Source of the DNA: Areca catechu
Lineage: Eukaryota; Streptophyta; Magnoliopsida; Arecales; Arecaceae
Assembly: GCA_021397845.1 (NCBI GenBank)
Contig: CM038046.1
Location: 896,501-960,500, forward strand
Reading direction: 5' to 3'
Length of the DNA stretch: 64,000 nucleotides
Shown here: positions 57,880 through 64,000 of the stretch, piece by piece
How the letters are laid out: every line of letters begins with the position of its first letter
How positions within the stretch are numbered: position 1 is the stretch's first letter
Translations under genes and position numbers: made by a program
Notes under the pieces: generated by a model
The model's database searches: none
What the model saw: only the letters and a program-made list of their open reading frames with translations
What the model was told of the DNA's origin: nothing

Positions 57880-58330
57880 TCCGAACAATGATGCTATTAT
57901 CATGGAAATGATAATAGCTAAGTATTCTATAAAAAAATCATGATTGATAGTGGAAGCTTAGCCAACATCTTTTTTTATGACGTCTTTGTAAGGATGAACA
58001 TGTCCTCTGAGCTAATAAAATCGATGTTCATGCCCCTCGTTAGCTTCATTGGAGATTTAGTTGGGGTGGAGGGAGAGATTACCCTCCCGGTCACTACTGA
58101 AACACCACCCTGGTAGAGCACCGTAATGGCAAGCTTCATCATTATGAGACTTCCCTCATCTTATAATGTGATCCTGGGGTATCCCAGGCTCAACTTGCTC
58201 GATGCCACCATCTCAACCAAGCGGCTCCTTGTCCTATTCTCGACCCTGTGGTGGATTAGAAAAATAAGGTGATCCTTACAACTTATCTAGCACTACTTAC
58301 AGGCCATCCTAGGAGTTTAGGAGGCTGAGG
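57880..58330 (+). pseudogene. Ty3 retropepsin-like protease, degenerate
   Basis: Contains the aspartic-protease signature as IMIDSGSLANIFFYD at about 57940-57985, then GVEGEITLPV and VILGYPRLNLLDATISTKRL. Catalytic Asp-Ser-Gly retained; a stop lies at about 58112. Confidence 0.75.
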
Positions 58331-58539
58331 AAGGCGTGGCCATTGATCAGCTAAGCCAAATGGAGCTGGAGCCGAAGGGTGGGCTAGTTGAGCCACTGCT
58401 ATCATTCCCTCTGGGCAAAGACACCCTGAAGACGATGCAAGTGGGAGCTCTACTGATTGAGAAGGAGAGGGCCCAGTCGCTCAATTTCTTGTAGGCTAAC
58501 ACTAACATCTTCGCTTGGATCACAGCGGTATGCTCGAAA

Positions 58540-59240
58540 TTCTCCCAAAAGTGATCACCCACAGGCTGAGCATCGACCCAAGCAACCACCCAGTCCAGCA
58601 AAAGAAGAGGAGCTTCGTCCCAAAAAGGTAGATGGCGATTGACAAGGAGGTTGGAAAACTCCTCACCGCAGGCTTCGTCCATGAGGTATGGTATCCTAGC
58701 TGGATAGCAAATATGGAGATAATCAAGAAGGCCAACGAGAAGTGGAAGATCTATGTGAACTACACAGATCTCAATCAGGCATGTTCGAAGGATAGCTTTC
58801 CACTTCCTAAGATCGATCAACGGGTAAACGTGACCTCAGGGCACAGGCTGCTTAGCTTTATGGTAGTATTCTCCAGGTACAATCAGATCTACATGCACCC
58901 GAAGGATGAAAAGCATATGGCATTCATGATCGATAGAGGTACATTCTACTATAAGATGATGCCCTTCGACCTCAAGAATGCTGGGATGACATACTGGCGC
59001 CTGGTCAATAAGGTCTTCAAGGACTAGAGAGACCGTAACATGCATGTCTATGTGGACGACATGCTCGTCATGAGCAGCCAGGAGTCGGACTACATTGCCA
59101 ACTTGGGGGACGTCTTTGACAACCTCTATCTCTATTGAATGAAGCTGAATCCGGTTAAATGTGTATTTGGCATCATGGCAGGAAAGTTCCTAGATTTCAT
59201 GGTCACCCAACGAGAGATTGAGGCTAATCGGAGAAGATCC
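58540..59240 (+). pseudogene. Ty3 reverse transcriptase, degenerate
   Basis: Longest frame 58632-59027: EVGKLLTAGFVHEVWYPSWIANMEIIKK, YVNYTDLNQACSKDSFPLPKID, YNQIYMHPKDEKHMAFM and MMPFDLKNAGMTYWRLVNKVF. A stop follows, then HVYVDDMLVMS, the catalytic box as YVDD. Further stops at about 59138 and onward. Confidence 0.82.
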
Positions 59241-59729
59241 AGGTGATCACAGACATGAGGCATCCCACATCCAAGAAGGAGGTCCAGCGCTTGATCGAGC
59301 ACGTCGCCGCCCTAAGCTAGTTTATCTCATGCTCCGTCGAGCACTGCCAGTCATTCTTCAAGGCCCTGCGTAAGATGCACGACTTTGCCTAGATGAAGGA
59401 GTGCCGAGAGATATTCGAGAGATTAAGAAACTCCTCACCTCTCTCCTATTACTATCCAGGTTGAAGTATGAAGAAAAGCTCCTCTTGTACCTGGCGGTCT
59501 CTCTAGAGGCAATCAGCTTAGTGCTGATCCGCACCAACAAGGATGGCCTTCAACGGTCGGTCTATTACACCAGCAAGCTACTTCGGATGCAGAAACTAGA
59601 TACACCCAATCTGAAAAAATTATTTTTGTACTTATCATGTCTGCGCAATATCTCATGCCCTATTTCTAAGCTTACCCGATCGCGGTCCTTACTGACCAAC
59701 CAATGAGGGCCATCTTGAGCCACCCAGAT

Positions 59730-60260
59730 ATCTACGGGCACCTAGCTAAATGGGCGATGAAGCTTGGTTAATTTGACATCTCCTACCGCTCGAGGCTGTC
59801 TCAAAAGGCCCAGGTTCTAGTCAACTTCCTGGTAGAATGCATTTTGACGAATGAGGTTCTGGAGGTGGCTTGCGAACCGACCAAACCTGAGCAAGACCCT
59901 ATCAAGGGGAAATGTCGTGGATTCTCCATGTTGACGACACATTCAACACTGGAGGAAGTGGAGCCAGATTCATTCTCGCCAACTCTGATGGGGTAGTCAC
60001 CGAATATGCGCTGCCTTTCCTCTTCAAGGCAACCAATAACTAGGCTGAATACGAGGCGCTCCTTGTAGGACTGAAGGTGTCCCACGAGCTGGGCATGACA
60101 AGCCTAAAGGTCTTCACAAACTCATAGCTAGTGGCAGGCCAAGTCTCCGGCGAGTACGAAGCCTAAAATCCCATGATGATGAAGTACGTGGATCGAGTGC
60201 ACTCATACATGGTGAACCTCCAGTACTTCATAATTTTTCACATCCCCTACGGGGAGAATG
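59730..60260 (+). pseudogene. Ty3 RNase H regions, degenerate and truncated
   Basis: Pieces AILSHPDIYGHLAKWAMKL, then ILHVDDTFNTGGSGARFIL, EYEALLVGLKVSHELGM and YVDRVHSYMVNLQYF, ending at IPYGEN, where the copia LTR starts. The domain normally continues to a DALSRL-like end, which is missing. Confidence 0.78.
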
Positions 60261-61380
60261 TGTTGGGAATTGTATCCCAAAGCCAATGGTCTAGGCTGTA
60301 GATGGTTGTGCTATCTTTGTATTTGTATATAAATTCTCTTTTAATAAATAAAAGTTATTTATTTTTGGATGTCCATTATATGTACATTTTTCTGTAAAGA
60401 ACTCTTGTGTGATGGAGTCCTTAGAACTACATTGTTTGATATAGAGGGGATATATCAAGTAGTTCTTAAACTAGTTCACAACCAAATAATACATTGTTAT
60501 AGGATGATGATATATCAAGTGTAGGTTGTTGTATGTCACATTTGTTGGTTGTCCTCTTAACCAATGAGTGTGGAGACACTGGTGTGACATGCAAGTGAAA
60601 TGTGTGACATCTCACTGAACGTGACCATCTGCGGAGCTCCCTTCTGCCAAAGGGTTGCTTGGGAAGGGATATGGGTATATGTGTCCCTCAGACCTGAGGT
60701 CACCATGGTAGTTTGCAAGCAACTCACTATACTTTGGTACCGGACTATCTGGATTTTTAATCCAGTGACGGAAGGTTTCTGGGTATAGTCAATTACTTAT
60801 GGAGCGATGGTAAATCAAGATAGAATTGACCTCTCCAAATAGTTTAGAGTGAATGACTCACTATGTCTCAATTCAGCAAAACCTTGACCAGGATAGTTCT
60901 TGTGAAGAGTCACAGAACTTGTGAGGTTGAGACATGATCTGGATAGACCAAATTAGGGTTGGCAGTCAAATCCTAGGTCATCCTGGGCATTATAAGGTCA
61001 AAGCGATGAATTATGCGGCAACCATATGCCAGAGGTTTTTGTGAGGTGCTCTGCATCTTCGATCTATACGGACGTCGGGTATCATTGCTAGATAAGGACT
61101 TTGACTGGTACTGAAAATGTTCCAGTGCTACCGGCTTAGTTTCGAACCTATGGGATCACACCATAGAGGTATGACCTTTATATTTATGTTGCTTTCTTGT
61201 TTTTGATGTTACATGCATGCTAGATTATTATGCTAGTTCCTGTTGTGGGCAAATCGATAGATAATTTAGATCTATCTACCGAGCCTTCCGCTGTACATAT
61301 CTAAAAATATTTTAAAATGCATTTCTGTTGCCCTCTTTTCTTGCATACTGTATGCTTGGTGAAGGTGCTTTTCACCTTCA
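60261..61380 (+). repeat. 5' LTR of the copia element
   Basis: Starts tgttgggaattg and ends cttttcaccttca, with TG...CA termini, 1120 bp. A diverged relative lies in DGD2 intron 2. Confidence 0.88.
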
Positions 61381-61381
61381 A

Positions 61382-61393
61382 TGGTATCAGAGC
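61382..61393 (+). promoter_or_regulatory. Primer-binding site (initiator tRNA-Met)
   Basis: tggtatcagagc one base after the LTR end; the standard PBS of plant copia elements. Confidence 0.9.
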
Positions 61394-63267
61394 AATATAT
61401 TCCTTTTTGTAGTATAATGATGCTAGCATGCTAATAACATCTCCTTTCTTTCTTAAGTACTTGGATTGAGTGCTTCACCATGACCGTCCGGTCATAGGAG
61501 AGAAGTAGGGCTGCAAGACCCTCTCTTCCTATTCAATGGGATCTTCTATGGCGTGTAGGGGTGCCGCTGTGATTGACTCTTGAAAAGGAAAATAAGAAGA
61601 AAAAAATTGTAAGTTAAAAATATTTTAATCTAATGAAATGATCATAAAACGACTTTAGATAAGATCTAAAAGTTATTTTGATCGATTTTGTTGAATGTTT
61701 GGAGAAACATTAGATTTGAAATCACTGTTTTTTTTCGTTGTCTCATGCTGTGAGTCGACACTTGGCCTTTAAAGTGTCGACTCATGAAAAAATTTCCCGA
61801 GATCTGGTTTCTGTTTTTTTTCTGAGACAGGTTGAAGTATCGACACTTGCCCTTGAAGTGTTGACACTTGAGTGCGTGCCAGAAAACATGTTGTTCTATT
61901 TTATGTTCCCTGTCTCAGGCCTTGAGTCGACACTTGCTCTTGAAGTGTTGACACTTGGCTGCAGAAAATGCTGAAAACAGTGAATTCAAATTTTATTTTG
62001 TTATAAAATTGTTTTACATTGATAAATTAAAATTGTTTTAATTTATTTTAAGGTTATTGAACTTAATTTTGAATTAAGAATGACTAAGAACTTTAGAAAT
62101 ATGATTCAAAGATCTTAAGTCATTTCAATAAGATTTAAGGGTCATGGATTAGCTTCTATTAGGTTCTTAATTGGGTTAGACCTAAGTTTAGATGCATTGG
62201 ACTTATTAGAAAACTAATCTAATCAAATGTTGAGTTAGAATTTCTTCTCTAGATCTATCTAATAGTTAGATTGATTAGTCCATAATCTAAATGGATCTAA
62301 TTTGTGGCTCAGTGGAAAGCCCGAGTCTCTAGGCTAATTTGATCGAATCTGATGAACCGATTGGTGTCGAGGTAAGTTTGGCATTATGATCATGGTTCTT
62401 TGGGACTATCTCTTATCTAGCCAACTCTATTAGTGTCTAAGGCAAGACGGTTAAAGGTGGAACCCAACTTATGATCTCACTTACCTGGCCAATATGGTCA
62501 ATCAGGATTGATTAGATAGCTCATTGACTCGTGTTAACCTTTGTCACCCAAGGTTAATCAGTCTTGACTGATTTTAGGTGCCCATGGATCATTAGTTATG
62601 TGTAACCCTCCTAGATTGCTGATGTGGTCAGTGGAAGGTTGATCCATGTCTTCTCTTCTCTTCATCTGTCACATTAAAGTTAAAACCTTCTAAATTATTA
62701 GGTCCTTAAAAAGACAAAGTTATAGAGATAACCAAGTCCTAGCCTCCCATTAAGTGGGATAGTAATGTATCCATTAGTTCGGTGTTCATCGATAGATCCA
62801 AAGATCGGGTGTTCATCGGGCTATTGAAATTGCTGTTCCTAATATGATGGCTCAGTGTGACTCTCTTAATGGTGGTCAGGTGGGCCAGCCAAAGTCGAGC
62901 TTGACCATTCATTAGTTAGAAGTATTGAATTTTGTCATGTTAATGGTTGGACCTAACCGGGACCTTCAATAGGAGGCCCAAAGGCTGATTGAAGTGTTCT
63001 TTGGGGCAAAATCCAATTGCTAAAGGTTACTTAAAGAAGTAATCAGTTAAAGAACCTACCTTTAGACATGCATGGGTTGGCCGGCCAAAGTCAGGCTCAT
63101 GTGTTGTCTATTGGACTCTAGTACCCGCTAAGGAATTAAAGTAATTCATCGAATTGGAGGTAGAGGCTACCAATCTGTGCAAAATAGTGGGAGGGACCTT
63201 TAGACTAAAGTCCATGTCTTTATGTTAATAATTCATATACACTAATTAGTTTTGGTTTTCCTTTCAG
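61383..63267 (+). other. Long copia leader between PBS and gag
   Basis: About 1.9 kb without a gag frame. Contains three phased hairpin-forming copies of cgacactt...aagtg (61751-61784, 61841-61863, 61928-61950). The rest has no recognised coding content. Confidence 0.7.
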
Positions 63268-64000
63268 ATGTCTTCCCACCTGTCACTTCGGTCTCTTCTC
63301 GACAACAAGAAACTCAATGGATCCAACTTCAATAGCTGGTATATAAGGCTCAGGATTGTCCTGGAGCATGAATAGATTTTGTATGTGATATCGGATCCGG
63401 CACTTGAGATTCCTGCTGCCAATACTCGGGATTCAGTCAGAGACACTTATCAGAAGTGGCTCTCTGACAGGACCACTATCCGATGCATTATGTTGGCTGC
63501 GATGAACGATGAGTTCAGTCGCAAATTTGAGGAAGCCCAGCCGAAAGAAATCGTTCAAAGGTTGAAGGAGTCTTTCGGGATACCAGACGACGTTGAGAGG
63601 TACAGGGTTTCCTGGTGCTATCTACAATGCATGGATGTGTGATGGGGCCTCAGTCACTGATGATGTACTGTACATGATCGAGATGATTGAGCACCTGGGT
63701 AAGCTTGGATGTCCCTTGCATGAACAGCTTGGAAAAAATGCGATATTGAATTCTCTCCCTTCTTCCTATCTAGACTTTCTCGATCATTACAGAATGAATA
63801 AGCCTGCAGTCAACTGCCATGGTCTGTTGGGGTTGTTGCAGACTTATGAGAAAGACCACCAGTTGAATAAAGGGATGGTGAATCTAGTGGGAGGTTCTTC
63901 GGAAGGGCGTCGTCCCTTTAAGAAAGGGAAGAAGAAAAATAATAAAGGAAAAAAGGTGCTTAGTGCTTCTGGGTCCAATCAGGCCAAGAAAGTGAAGGCT
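63268..64000 (+). pseudogene. Copia gag, N-terminal part
   Basis: Starts ATG at 63268: MSSHLSLRSLLDNKKLNGSN, then FNSWYIRLRIVLEHE, a stop (tag 63373-63375), then ILYVISDPALEIPA...RDTYQKWLSDRTTIRC. This is the conserved copia gag capsid pattern. A one-base insertion near 63613 changes the phase; the sequence resumes as IYNAWMCDGASVTDDVLYMIEMIEHLG and continues with a Lys-rich tail to the window edge. The zinc knuckle and pol would be downstream. Confidence 0.85.

Larger units (their letters stand above)
54880..60260 (+). mobile_element. Decayed Ty3-type LTR retrotransposon, cut by a copia element
   Basis: Plus strand, in the order LTR (about 54880-56129), gag, protease, RT, RNase H. Both boundaries of the LTR are estimates: the end caaca lies next to ttggcacgccaggaaggggg, which resembles the primer-binding region of some plant Ty3 elements. 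Every domain has stops. The coding sequence stops at 60260 inside the extra RNase H domain, where a copia LTR begins. The rest would lie beyond the window. Confidence 0.85.
60261..64000 (+). mobile_element. Copia-type LTR retrotransposon (5' part; runs off the window)
   Basis: 5' LTR 60261-61380, then a primer-binding site tggtatcagagc at 61382-61393, matching the 3' end of initiator tRNA-Met, a leader of about 1.9 kb, and gag from 63268. It has landed in the RNase H region of the Ty3 element. The five bases gaatg before the LTR would be the target duplication; the partner copy is outside the window. Gag has defects, so this copy is not autonomous. Confidence 0.9.

Overview
The window is nuclear plant DNA. 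It holds three ordinary housekeeping genes, all on the minus strand, broken into many small GT-AG exons and separated and invaded by transposons. Codon usage, protein similarity and the very long TE-filled introns suggest a monocot with a large-intron genome. A palm is plausible, but that is inference and the species cannot be read from the sequence.

Genes. (1) 51-14090: a complete 13-exon, 717-residue autophagy kinase ATG1. (2) 21861-39767: a complete 16-exon, 590-residue folylpolyglutamate synthase (FPGS). Its intron 13 is 10.2 kb long and contains two nested hAT transposons. (3) 44516-51547: a complete 4-exon, 470-residue digalactosyldiacylglycerol synthase of the DGD2 type, with a probable 5'UTR intron. 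In all three, exon phases join without a frame error and both ends of the protein are present, so the genes look functional. They share no pathway; their adjacency is chromosomal, not operonic.

Mobile DNA by region. 12156-12461: a tRNA-derived SINE with an 11-bp target duplication in ATG1 intron 1. 14930-21125: the ATG1/FPGS intergenic space, with a short tandem duplication and two halves of Ty3-type LTR elements joined head to head. 23465-32798: an old minus-strand hAT element, split by a younger plus-strand copy of the same family (26262-31088) with a perfect 8-bp target duplication. 39775-43290: a 3.5-kb element with terminal inverted repeats of roughly 450-550 bp plus 12-bp minisatellites, abutting the FPGS start codon. 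46295-48640: a copia-type LTR relic inside DGD2 intron 2. 53990-64000: a nested stack in which a LINE relic is abutted by a decayed Ty3 element, which is in turn interrupted by a copia element that runs off the right edge.

The most notable structures are the self-nested hAT pair inside an apparently intact gene, the inverted-repeat element directly upstream of the FPGS ATG, the GC-AG intron of ATG1 whose donor region is duplicated in tandem, the head-to-head Ty3 composite, and phased hairpins in the copia leader. All numbers come from reading the sequence by eye. Exon boundaries of the three genes are base-level; transposon edges are approximate unless a target duplication is stated.
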